A stretch of 10,455 nucleotides of DNA from Dipetalonema caudispina. Taxonomy: Eukaryota; Nematoda; Chromadorea; Rhabditida; Onchocercidae. The notes under the pieces are model-generated. The model was not told the origin of the DNA. It made no database searches and saw only the letters and a program-made list of their open reading frames with translations. Each line of letters begins with the position of its first letter. Position 1 is the first letter of the stretch. A program made the position numbers and the translations under genes. The stretch lies in assembly GCA_013365325.1 (NCBI GenBank), contig JABVXV010000757.1:1-10455 (forward strand), written 5' to 3'. Of the stretch, positions 1 to 8,093 are shown piece after piece.

Positions 1-121
<121 letters not shown>

Positions 122-350
122 GAAAATTAAAAAGGAATTAAATTTTTGAGAAATCGATTTTTGAATGAAAATAAAAGAAAATATTTTTGATTAATTTCAA
201 ACAAAATTATTTTTCAAATTATGAGAAATTTAATGGAAAGAAATAGCATTTGTTTATTAGCTGACTGAATTCAGCAATCATTAAATGGAATTGAAGTTTA
301 AATTCAGAGGGAATAAAAATAATTTAATTTGCTTAATGAAAGATGAAGTA

Positions 351-385
351 AATAGGATCTCTGCAAGAATTGCCTAGATCCTATT
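351..385. repeat. Compact imperfect hairpin (10 bp + 4 bp stem)
   Basis: AATAGGATCT (351-360) is the exact reverse complement of AGATCCTATT (376-385). Inside, GCAA (363-366) pairs with TTGC (370-373) around a GAA loop, separated from the outer stem by a CT/CT internal loop. Two more pairs (348-349 with 387-388) can form outside one mismatch. The arms are too short for a classical pre-miRNA. Function unknown. Confidence 0.6.
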
Positions 386-1249
386 GACAAATTAGGCATA
401 GTAAATAAATCCGAAATGCTATCAGAAATTATTTTTAATTTCTCGAATTCTTAATTGTTTATTATTTTTTACATTTTCATATAATTTTTTTTTTTTTTTT
501 GATAATATTCTAGGAGAAAAAGAAAAAAAGAAAAAACGTTTTCCTATAAACTTTTCAATTTATATTTCTTATTTTTTACATTTAATGCTTTCAATTTTTT
601 CGTTTTTCGTTTTTTTTTTTTTTTTTTTTTATGCTCTACATTTCCGGAAAATCTTTAATTCAATAATTGTTTTTGTTGTTGTTTATATATATTTTAGTAT
701 ATATATATAAATAATTAAAGGTTTTTTTTTTTGTCATTTTTCTTTTTTTCTATAGCATTCATTGCCTTAAAAAAAAAAGCCTAAAAGGAAAACAAATGGT
801 AGAAAATATACAATCATTTTTTTCGGATGAACTAAATTGAATAGTTTGGGAAAAATTGATTTTCATCAGCTATTCGTTGTAAGCTGATAGATAATTTGTG
901 CACTGATTAAATAAATTTTCATCTATTTATTTGATAAGTGATTAAATCATTTCCCATATAATGTATAATTGCTTAACTAAGCATATAATATTACAAATGA
1001 AATGTAATAATTTAATTGAATACTTTATCGAACTAAAAAATATTAACAATTTTTTTTTTTTTTTTTCTTGGACAAGTTAGCAAATAAATTAAGTAAATAA
1101 GTAAGTAATATTAGTTAGTAATTGAAATATGATGGTAAACTTTAGAGTAAATGCTATTAAAAAGCTAACAAAATAAGGTATAATTACGAGAAAATAGCTG
1201 TAATGCAATGCCATTGCTATTGAAATGGTAAACACATTTTGATTAGAAG

Positions 1250-1311
1250 TTTTTTTTTTTTTTTTTTTCTTTTTCTTTCTAATTTTTTTCTTTTTTTTTT
1301 TTTTTTTTTTT
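1250..1311. repeat. Double poly-T / T-rich tract
   Basis: Two T runs (1250-1268 and 1291-1311) are joined by a T-rich linker with only a few C and A. It is followed by AAAGTTT (1313-1319), four T and AAACTTT (1324-1330), a small inverted repeat. This is low-complexity sequence with no coding meaning. Confidence 0.9.
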
Positions 1312-2042
1312 GAAAGTTTTTTTAAACTTTATATTATAAATCGAATGGAAAATTTCGGCGTTAAAGTTAATATACGCATGAATGGAAAGAGAGGAAAATC
1401 TGAATTTTAATGATATTAAATTGATGAACCGGAAATTTTTAACACATGATTAGGCATAATAACTGAACCGAGAATGAATTGAGGATTTAAATATTCGGAT
1501 TGTAGTAGAAATAATTTCAAAAAAAATGAAACAAACAATTCATTGAAATAGAATGTATGAAAATGTGAAAAAAAAAAAAAAGGATGAAACAAAAAGTGAA
1601 CAAATTAAAATTTTTTTTTTCTTTCTTTTCAAATTAAACAAATAAATGAACTAAGCTTGATCGATAAATAGACAATTTTTAAATATATAAGGTATCTTTT
1701 TTTTTTCCCTTCCTCCCTACCATCAAAAAAAGTAGGTAATTAATAAAAAACAATGAAATATGAAGTAAGGTGAAAGTAATAAACAAATATTATGAAATGC
1801 TTAATTATAACAGATGGTGAAATTTTTTTTTTGCTTGTTTTTTTTAATAATCGTTGAAAAAATTTGGAAACAACCAAACAACTAAAATTGTAAGTAACAT
1901 AAACCAATTTCCTTATTTGTTATTTAAAAATTGCTTAATTATTGCATGAAAGAGAATTTTGTAGTATAAAAAATAAATTCTTTTGCTTGCATTTTTTAAA
2001 ATTTATTCAAAAAAACAGTATTTTTCTTTCTTTTATTTTCTA

Positions 2043-2068
2043 TTTTTTTTTTTTTTTTTTTTTTTTTT
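2043..2068. repeat. Poly-T tract, 26 bases
   Basis: An uninterrupted T run. It is the longest T run I counted; only the A run at 4999-5048 is clearly longer. Confidence 0.95.
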
Positions 2069-2614
2069 CAAAAACAAAAAATAAAAATTGCTATTCATGA
2101 AGTTATATGATGGCGTCATAAAAATTTCTGAAGTATATCAATCAGCGTTATTCATATTACTAAAATGTCAGATGAAAATGAAAGAATTCTCAAAAAAAGA
2201 AAAAAAAGAAAAAAAAAAGAAAAAAATGATGCGTTTGAAAAGAAAAAAGCAAAGAGTAATTTTCAATTAGTTAGAAAACAAATGAAAAAAAAAAAGCAAT
2301 GGTATGGTTTTTTTTTTTTTCGTATTTCTTATTTTTTGTCATATAATTAAAATTTTAAAGAAATTGGATTTTTTTTTTTTTTTTTTTAAATCCTTAATAA
2401 AAATACAACATAGGAACATAAATTTTGCTATTTAACTCTTTTTTCTTCTTAATTTTTTTTTTACGCCACTTCTTTTGACACTTTAATTTTTGTTCAAAAA
2501 TTTGCTCATTTATTTTCATAATTTATTTAATCAAACACAAAATATAAAATAATATTTGCAAAATTTAAAAATCAAATCAAATCAAAAAAAAAAAAGTGAA
2601 AGAAAAATAAATCA

Positions 2615-2620
2615 TTTATT
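2615..2620 (-). promoter_or_regulatory. Possible poly-A signal AATAAA (minus strand)
   Basis: TTTATT on the plus strand reads AATAAA on the minus strand. It is the first such hexamer I found downstream of the stop of the candidate terminal exon at 2977-2848, about 230 nt on. This hexamer is common by chance in such AT-rich DNA, so support comes only from its position. Confidence 0.25.
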
Positions 2621-2847
2621 TATGTAAAAATTGAGCAACAATAAAATTGACAACATTCATTGGCTATTTTAATTTTATCTAAATGTTATTACAGTGGAAT
2701 TATTCATACAATTACATTAATTTAAGCCAATGTATAATTTACTAAGCTAATAAATTTTGTTGTAAATAATTCGTTTTATGTACCATAAAATAAAATTGTG
2801 ATTTTTGATCTACGTTAAGTGGGTGTCTCTTTTTGGTGTATTGGAAT

Positions 2848-2977
2848 TCAATTATTTCCTAAATTCACTCTATTGCCTTGTTTTCCCCTATGAATCATTG
2901 AAAGCTTTTGAAATTTTCTTGTGACGTCTATCAGTTCTTCCTCATCGACATACACAATATATATTGAATATACAAAA
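2848..2977 (-). CDS. Candidate terminal coding exon, unknown protein
   Basis: On the minus strand a run of T ends in TTTTAG at 2980-2978, a nematode-style 3' splice site. The next 130 nt stay open in one frame until TGA at 2850-2848. After one base completing a split codon, 42 residues follow: eight mostly hydrophobic ones, which may be artefactual, then a charged helical-looking tail containing YVDEEELIDVTRKFQKL and ending VNLGNN. Over the 33 codons from GTC, G+C falls on codon positions 1/2/3 as 16/8/10 (hand count), the bias expected of real coding sequence. The exon needs two bases from an upstream exon. The donor at 6532/6531 is phase 0, so the two cannot join directly. I do not recognise the family. 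It has no ATG at its start, so it would be missed by an ATG-based search. Confidence 0.45.
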
Positions 2978-4123
2978 CTAAAAAAAAAAAAAAAAAAAAC
3001 ACAAATGAAATTGAAAAATTATTAATGGAAAAAAAATAAAAATTATTTTATTTTTTTTCTAAATATATTATTAAAAATATAAATATGAAAAAATTTTTTC
3101 TATCATATTTTTGTGAAAAAATTATAAATGAATGACAAAAGAAAAAAAAAAAAAGCATTAGTCTGAAATACTTTTACAGTTTTCTTCAACAATAATTATC
3201 AAAAAATAATGTCTCAAAATTGAATTTAATAGATTTTTCCTTTTCTTTTTTTCTTTTTTTTTTTGTTTTTTGTTTTTTTTTTTTTTTTGAAAAATATTTC
3301 TAAAATTTGACAAAATTACAATGAAAAAGAATTTTTTAAAGAAATTAACAAATGAAAGGTAAAAAGAGAATAAACACTGATTTTTTTTTTTTTTTTGTTT
3401 TTAAATGTTCGTCTTTTTTTTTTTTTTTTTTTAAAAAATTCCAATATTTTTGTTTTTTTGATAAAAAGAAAAAAAACAAAACTTATAGTGCATTAACATA
3501 ATTTATCATTTAGAACATTTTACTACGGATCATTCCTTCATGGGTTTTTTTTTTTTTTTTTTTGCATTCTTTGTAACAACCCGAGAATTTCCAAGAATTT
3601 CTTCATCGTATCCATGCTTATATACATTTTTTTTTTCCGGATTACTTTTAAATACTTATTCTTTTTAATTAAACATATGAGAAATCATATGAAAATTTTT
3701 AAATGGCAAAAGATTTTAGGCTAAAATTTAAACCAAAAAAAAATGCCATATTTGTAGTCAAACAATCAACTGCAAAAGCTTTTCTGGCAATTTTTTTTGT
3801 TTTTGTTTTTTTTTTTTTTTTCCTTTCAAACTTTTTAAGGAAATGCAATCATCATCATTTATCAGTGAAGCAAAAATTTTACCAATTTGATGCTATGCAT
3901 TCAAATATGAATTATTGATTTTTGTAATAAAAGTTAAATTTGTATTGGAATAACAAACAACAACAACAAAAAAAAAAAAAAAAATAAATAAATAAATAAA
4001 AAGAAAGGAAAACTTATATGTAATACTATGGGACAAATTTTTTCTATTAAAAAAAAAATTAAAACAAAAGAAAAAAAAAAGAAAGATAAAAACGATAAAA
4101 TTTAACAAACAAATTTTAACAAA

Positions 4124-4196
4124 TTTAGCAATAACAATAATAAGAGTAACAATAATAACAATAATATTTATTGCTATTGTTTTAGCAATAACAATA
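4124..4196. repeat. 16-nt direct repeat TTTAGCAATAACAATA
   Basis: The 16-mer occurs exactly at 4124-4139 and 4181-4196. The second copy forms part of the loop and right arm of the inverted repeat at 4167-4204. It is probably a slippage or duplication product of the local CAATAA-rich array. Confidence 0.8.
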
Positions 4197-4204
4197 GCAA
4201 TAAA
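4167..4204. repeat. Perfect 15-bp inverted repeat, 8-nt loop
   Basis: TTTATTGCTATTGTT (4167-4181) and AACAATAGCAATAAA (4190-4204) are exact reverse complements around an 8-nt loop. It can form a hairpin or cruciform. It lies inside a CAA/AAT-rich array. Confidence 0.85.
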
Positions 4205-4261
4205 ATGGATAAAAAAAAACAGCAATAGGAAATGAAACAAAACGAAATCAATTAAACCTAC

Positions 4262-4351
4262 CCAAAGTGGTATGCAAAAGGAAGCTTTAAGAGCAGACCA
4301 CATATCGTTCATTTCCGCCTTTCGTATGCTTTCAATTTCATTTGGGTTAGC
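4262..4351 (-). CDS. Weak exon-like segment, unknown protein
   Basis: The minus strand reads about 30 residues beginning ANPNEIESIRKAEMNDMW and ending SFCIPLW. This is a balanced, helix-like composition unlike the F/I/N-rich translations around it. A donor-like site, TGG|GTAGGT, follows at 4262/4261 in phase 0. Against it: upstream is an A-rich tract back to an in-frame TAA at 4396-4394, with no pyrimidine tract or good acceptor. G+C is spread evenly over codon positions (about 13/13/11 of 30, hand count), and the plus strand is also open here. It may be a first exon starting at the internal ATG (4312), a relic, or chance. Confidence 0.22.
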
Positions 4352-4396
4352 TTCTTCTTTTTTTTTTTCTTTTTTTTTTTTATTTTTTTTTTTTTA

Positions 4397-4997
4397 TTTT
4401 ATTGTATTCAAACCTAATTTTTCCATTTATTTTAGACCAACAAAAAAACACAAAAAAGAAAAAAAAAAGGAAAAAGAAAAAAGAAAAAAGAAAAGGAGGA
4501 AAAATGTCATTTCACTTCATGGAAATATTACCAATGTAATATTTTGTTTTGTGAAAAAATTTCTCTATACTTATTTGAAAAAAAATTTGTTTAATATTTT
4601 TTTGAAAATGTTTAATATCTATTCATTTGTTTGTTTATTCTTGTTAATCTGAAAATTATACCACTAAGAATAAGTTATGAATTTCTGATTTATTATTTTT
4701 TTCAAAAAAAAAAAAGAAAAAATACTTTGTATTTGTATTTGTAAAATAATTTGTAAAAAGTTAAAAATCGTTAAATAAATTATAATGCATTCATTTCTCG
4801 CTTTCATGAAACATCTCATAAAGTGACCTATAAAAATGTTCAAAAAAAAAAAAAAAAAAAATAGTTTAAAATTCAACCATTTCCAATTCAACAATTGCTA
4901 GTTTTAACTTTTTATGGTAAAAGGTAAAAATTAAATCTTAAATTCTTTCGTTCTTTTTTCATTTTACAAAATTTGATAAATTTACGCATATTAAAGA

Positions 4998-5050
<53 letters not shown>

Positions 5051-5562
5051 AGAAAAGACGAACATTTATACGACAATAAAAAGAGGAAATGAAAAACTTT
5101 TGCTGATAAATAAGAGAAAGTAACAATTTATAGCTATGTGAAAATTAAAATTTAACGTTTGTCAGCCTTGAGAAATGTGTTCGAAAATTTTTTCAAACTA
5201 AATAGCATAGTATAAAAGGTAATATCTATTAACAACAAATTTTTCAACAGCTGGCAAAAAATTTAATTAGTTCAATTGTAAAAAAGAAGGAAAAAAAAAT
5301 TATATTTAATTAATTGAAATTATATAGCATAACATATATAAAAGGATAATATTGAATATTTGCTATAATTTTAATGGCTTGAAAAAATTGTATGGCATAT
5401 TTTGTTGCTTAAAAGTTAGCATATGGAATACATTTACAATTATAGCTGCTGAAATATTTATAAATTTATTGAAAGTTTTAGGAAGAAATTTGAATATATG
5501 ATGAAAACAAGAATTATATGGAAAAAAGAAATGAAAAAACATTAAGTTTGTAATAAATAGTA
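4397..5562. other. AT-rich non-coding stretch including a 50-base A run
   Basis: The plus strand is purine-rich at 4440-4504. A runs lie at 4842-4861 (20 A) and 4999-5048 (50 A). From about 5060 on, homopolymers become short. There is an acceptor-like ...TTTTTCAACAG at about 5240-5250 on the plus strand, but what follows reaches a stop within about 20 codons and no exon is called. Confidence 0.6.
4999..5048. repeat. Poly-A tract, 50 bases
   Basis: An uninterrupted run of 50 A, the longest homopolymer in the window. AAAGAC stands immediately before it (4993-4998), and another AAAGAC follows a few bases after it within GGAGAAAAGACG. No open frame or element structure is visible upstream to support a retrocopy tail. 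Confidence 0.95.
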
Positions 5563-5780
5563 TTAAATGCTTGAAATTTAATCTCAAGAAGGTTTAAAAT
5601 TTTTTGAATGGGAAGAAATTGCGAATTATTGATGGAGTCGATTGGTAATAAATAAGGTTGGAATGGTTGAGAGAATGAATGTAAAGCATTAGCAAAACAT
5701 TTCCGAAAATCTGGGAAAGAGAGAGAGAGAATAATGAGTTTTTAATGGAATTGAATACTTGAAATCTAATTTCAATGAAG
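5563..5780. repeat. Diverged direct repeat, copies about 188 bp apart
   Basis: 5563-5591 and 5751-5780 align with few differences: 17 of the first 20 positions match, and the copies share TTGAAAT-x-TAAT-x-TCAA. Similarity appears to extend with gaps on both sides, through an AGTTTxTAAT block upstream and a GATGG/GAATGGGAAGAA-type block downstream. This looks like an old duplication or a decayed minisatellite. Confidence 0.55.
5718..5731. repeat. Short GA dinucleotide run
   Basis: A GAGAGAGA run of about seven units lies in the plus-strand purine-rich part of the region, between the two copies of the diverged direct repeat. Confidence 0.8.
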
Positions 5781-6524
5781 TAGTTAGATGGAAGAATTGT
5801 CAAATTTTTTGTTTTTTTTCGAATGAAAAATTGAAGCTGATACTTGTTCTATGAGAAAAATACTTAATATCATTTATTACATTCAGTTCATGTCTATTTA
5901 TGTATATTTAATACATCCGCACTTGACGTAAAAAGAATAAAAAAGGTTATTTTGTTTAAAAGAAAGCAAAATTTTAAGTTGAAATATCTATCTTTTTAAA
6001 CTAAATTATGCGTAGAATATGATGAGAGTAAAGTAGGATGAACTTAGATCATTTAAAATTTGTGAAATGAATCTGTAATTTAAAGAATGAAGGATTTCAA
6101 CTTTAAGTTTCAATAATTTTAGTCTTTAAATTTAATCAACTACATTGAAATCATACCATTTCTAATGGTAAAATTTTTCTAACATTTCTGTCTTAATATC
6201 TTAAAAATTTGTTAATACTGAAATTAAAAGTAAAACATCGGTGATTATCAAAGTAATTTCCGTCAAATCGCATAGAAAGTATACTTAACAAAATGATTTT
6301 TATGAAAATACACTATTAAAGTTAAAGTCAACAGCTTCTTCTTTTAATTTTTTTCTCGAAAGTTATAATTTCTTTCAAAGGTATTAATAATTGCTGGCAG
6401 TATTTAAATCTTTCATTATGTTATAGCTATTTTTGAAAAAATTTAAATTTTAGTTTTTTACAAATCAGTTTTTTTTTTTTCCTTCATAATTTCATATTAT
6501 AAAAGATGATTAAAGTTGGTTAAT
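5781..6524. other. Homopolymer-poor non-coding stretch 3' of the main coding block
   Basis: Apart from T runs near 5811-5819 and 6471-6480, long homopolymers are absent, unlike most of the window. It lies directly downstream of the minus-strand coding block. The first minus-strand AATAAA after that block is at 5878-5873, about 650 nt away. It could be a 3' UTR or the start of an intron, depending on whether the stop at 6527-6525 is used. A short minus frame from about 6419 to 6329 is open with a TGCCAG acceptor-like site but ends at a stop within about 30 codons. Confidence 0.45.
5873..5878 (-). promoter_or_regulatory. Possible poly-A signal AATAAA (minus strand)
   Basis: TTTATT on the plus strand. 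It is the first minus-strand AATAAA I find downstream of the stop at 6527-6525, so it is a candidate 3' end if that stop is real. The evidence is only positional. Confidence 0.2.
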
Positions 6525-7310
6525 TTAAACCTGCTCAACGGACGGTGATAATGATGAACTTTGTGAATAAGCATTTGTGCTAGTTGAAGTACCACTTGAT
6601 TGATCTAAAGAATACTGTGGTTGGCTAAATTTTCCTCGTTGTTGTTTTTGTTGTTGTGGTTGTAATTTTGAATGACGATATTGCTGCTGTTTTAGGAATG
6701 ATGATCGTTGTAATGATCGAAATGAAGGACCACATGTAATATGTTCGAATAGCGTCGATGATGAATTATTATCGTTTGGTGGAATTTTCCGTAATTCGGA
6801 AAATTTTCGTTGTATAATTGTTGGTGATGGCCATTCATTATCATCAATATTACCGATGATATTACCACTGTTAATGTTATCATCATCATTTTCATCAACA
6901 GTAGCTGAATATTGTTGTCTTGTTGTTGCATTGTTTTTGTCAACAATTGATCGAGTGAAATTCGTATGAATTGGTGTTTGTGGAAGACGTCTTCCGGTTG
7001 TTATTGATCGTTGTTCCAAATTCCAATTAGGAAGAGAAAAATTAGATGGAATGGAAGTAGTTTCTAATGATAATGGTGGAATTGTTGGAAGGAATCTGGG
7101 TGATGATGAACGACGTATATGTGTTGGTATTTGTGGTAGAAGACGATGTCGACCGGATGAAATAAATGGTGTTAAGGAAACACTTGGCATACTACTAGTA
7201 CTATTACTTCGACCATGTGATTCAAATGATGATGTTATTGATGTTGATGCTAATGTACCAGATAATTTTCGTCTCGGATAATCATTATCACTTGGTGATA
7301 TTTCACGCAT
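6525..7310 (-). CDS. Disordered Ser/Asn/Gln-rich protein or exon with RxLPxTP-type SH3-ligand motifs
   Basis: 261 codons from ATG (7310-7308) to TAA, by far the best coding signal here. The product is low-complexity but not homopolymer-driven: Ser/Thr-rich at 18-48, proline motifs RHRLLPQIP (54-62), PRFLPTIPP (71-79) and GRRLPQTP (106-113), acidic/Asn-rich 139-158, Gln-rich 207-228, Ser-rich tail 238-257. Basic kinase-type sites are seen at RRKLS (13-17) and RRSSS (66-70). No folded domain, signal peptide or membrane segment is visible. From family knowledge, R-x-L-P-x-T-P peptides in Cav2 channel tails and RIM bind SH3 domains of RIM-binding protein, so a presynaptic scaffold or channel tail is an inference, not an identification. 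The start is favoured by an in-frame TAA at 7349-7347 with no AG between it and the ATG, A at -3, and an acceptor at 7351-7350. The final codons overlap a donor-like CAG|GTTTAA, so translation may continue in another exon. Overlapping frames on both strands are shadows. Confidence 0.8.
   Translation of the reverse strand: MREISPSDNDYPRRKLSGTLASTSITSSFESHGRSNSTSSMPSVSLTPFISSGRHRLLPQIPTHIRRSSSPRFLPTIPPLSLETTSIPSNFSLPNWNLEQRSITTGRRLPQTPIHTNFTRSIVDKNNATTRQQYSATVDENDDDNINSGNIIGNIDDNEWPSPTIIQRKFSELRKIPPNDNNSSSTLFEHITCGPSFRSLQRSSFLKQQQYRHSKLQPQQQKQQRGKFSQPQYSLDQSSGTSTSTNAYSQSSSLSPSVEQV
6528..6534 (-). other. Possible 5' splice donor overlapping the stop codon
   Basis: The minus strand reads GAG CAG|GTT TAA. 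CAG|GT is a good donor core, and the frame ends one codon later, as expected when a reading frame runs into an intron. If used, the exon ends in phase 0 at 6532 and loses only the last Val. If not, the protein ends ...VEQV. Confidence 0.4.
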
Positions 7311-7356
7311 TTTACCGTCGTTTTTCGTAGAATAATTTTTGTACGTTTACTAAAAT
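7311..7356 (-). promoter_or_regulatory. Acceptor-like site and short 5' leader (candidate SL trans-splice site)
   Basis: On the minus strand TTTTATTTTAG ends at 7350, followed by a 39-nt leader and the ATG. The first leader triplet is an in-frame TAA, so the site cannot join an upstream coding exon in this frame. It suits either removal of a 5' UTR intron or spliced-leader trans-splicing, which in nematodes typically leaves short leaders. Confidence 0.45.
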
Positions 7357-7807
7357 AAAATTCGACAAATGATGCGAAAGGTCAAAAGGTAATGGAATGA
7401 AAGGAAAGAATATAAAAAAAAAAAAAAAAAAATCTCCACAAATGGTCACTATTAACTAACTGCTTACGAGTTAGCTCTGTTGCTACTACTATTGCTTTTC
7501 TACTGCCTTTTAGGCATTTGGATGCTTTTTTTTTTTTTTTTTTTTTTCCTACCCATTTTTCTCCTCCTACTTCACCTCTTTCTCTACCTCTCTTTGCTCT
7601 TTTTTCCTTTCTTATTATGGCCAAGGCCAAACCCCTTTTATGAGGCAAGCATCAACATCAACTCAATCATTCTAACTAATTTTTCTTCTATTCTAATATT
7701 AACCTAATTAAGATAGCATGTTATACTACTGCTACAAAATTTTATATTAATTCATTAATTTTTCTTCTCCTATAATTATCTTTACTACTGCTAATTGTTA
7801 CTTTAGC
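7353..7807. other. Upstream region of the main coding block
   Basis: No gene supported. It contains an A run at 7414-7432 (19 A), a T run at 7526-7547 (22 T) and a long pyrimidine tract. Minus-strand frame 7648-7382 is open only because of this purine/pyrimidine asymmetry and homopolymers. By position it would hold the promoter if transcription starts near the leader, but no TATA or initiator element can be singled out. Confidence 0.4.
7521..7614. repeat. Polypyrimidine (plus) / polypurine (minus) tract
   Basis: Over about 90 bases the plus strand is almost only T and C with rare A or G, giving a GA-rich minus strand with GAGAGG/GAAGTAGGAGGAG-type sequence. It lies about 200-300 nt upstream of the start codon. 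It could be a GA-rich promoter element or simply low-complexity DNA able to adopt triplex structure. Confidence 0.7.
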
Positions 7808-7842
7808 ATTATTATTATTATCATTACTATTATCATTATTAA

Positions 7843-7927
<85 letters not shown>

Positions 7928-7982
7928 GTTATTGTTATTATTATTATTATTATTATTATTGTTGTTGTTGTTGTTGTTGTTT
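7808..7982. repeat. ATT microsatellite ending in a GTT array
   Basis: About 150 bases of ATT units, imperfect at the left (TCATTACT interruptions), nearly pure in the middle, with GTT substitutions near 7927-7935, then about eight GTT units to 7982. It is the reverse-strand counterpart of the AAT arrays at the window ends. Confidence 0.97.
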
Positions 7983-8009
7983 TATATTATCATTTACAAT
8001 CTTCCCGGA

Positions 8010-8028
8010 AACTTCTTGGTAAGAAGTT
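8010..8028. repeat. Perfect 8-bp hairpin, GGT loop
   Basis: AACTTCTT (8010-8017) and AAGAAGTT (8021-8028) are exact complements around GGT. The same bases contain a plus-strand donor-like TTG|GTAAGAAG, but no convincing plus-strand coding frame leads into it. Confidence 0.6.
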
Positions 8029-8093
8029 AAGAAAGTTTAATTTTAAATTTTGAAAGGAAAACAAATACAACGAGGATTATTATATGTAATAAT

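Larger units (their letters stand above)
122..2614. other. AT-rich non-coding stretch with many poly-T tracts
   Basis: I see no supported gene here. It holds long T runs at about 485-500, 610-630 (21 T), 1050-1066, 1250-1268, 1291-1311 (21 T), 2043-2068 (26 T) and 2369-2387 (19 T), plus a compact hairpin at 351-385. Three short open frames were considered: plus 1243-1401, the minus frame opposite it, and plus 2097-2270. They have no homology I recognise and are mostly extended by homopolymers. The texture suits a long intron or intergenic DNA. Confidence 0.7.
2999..4260. other. AT-rich non-coding stretch with homopolymers and a CAA/AAT-rich segment
   Basis: Long T runs occur near 3270-3288, 3380-3396, 3414-3432 and 3545-3563 (19 T), and A-rich runs near 3969-3984 and 4050-4080. 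Around 3564-3640 the base mix is less extreme and both strands are open for a few dozen codons. Neither reading shows splice sites or codon bias good enough to call. From 4120 to 4210 there are interspersed AAC/AAT/GCAATA units with a perfect inverted repeat. I see no supported gene. Confidence 0.6.

Noticed and set aside
1243..1401. Plus-strand frame ending in a 21-codon ATG segment
   Set aside because: Mostly poly-Phe from T runs, and the opposite strand is equally open.
2088..2350. Two Lys-rich plus-strand frames
   Set aside because: The second half is GAAAAA-type simple sequence. The first 30 residues of the first frame look protein-like, but there is no acceptor, donor or homology to support them.
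3489..3665. Opposed open frames on both strands around a less AT-rich patch
   Set aside because: Both cross homopolymers; neither has convincing splice sites, and codon-position bias points to no clear strand.
3893..4312. 139-codon minus-strand frame rich in F, I and V
   Set aside because: It is open because the minus strand is pyrimidine-rich here. Only the first part, beyond its ATG, has coding-like texture, and that is listed separately at low confidence.
4272..4652. 126-codon plus-strand frame
   Set aside because: It is driven by poly-T (Phe) and poly-A (Lys) tracts; there is no domain or codon bias.
4400..5048. Retrotransposon or processed pseudogene ending in the A50 run
   Set aside because: No coding remnant or element structure upstream; the flanking AAAGAC words are too short and simple to be convincing target duplications.
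5363..5848. Minus-strand frame with one in-frame stop at 5596-5594, resembling a broken gene
   Set aside because: No ATG at the listed starts. F/I/N/L-rich translation is explained by the plus-strand purine bias.
6329..6419. Short minus frame (about 30 codons) after a TGCCAG site, phase-compatible with the donor at 6532
   Set aside because: The acceptor lacks a clear pyrimidine tract and the frame stops quickly; no independent support.
6692..6946. Minus-strand 84-codon frame and plus-strand frame 7051-7281 within the main coding block
   Set aside because: Both overlap the 261-codon frame; their compositions are the shadow of its CAA/AAT/TCA-rich codons.
7382..7648. 88-codon basic minus-strand frame
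   Set aside because: It is translated from the polypurine tract and two homopolymers, and the start is TTG only.
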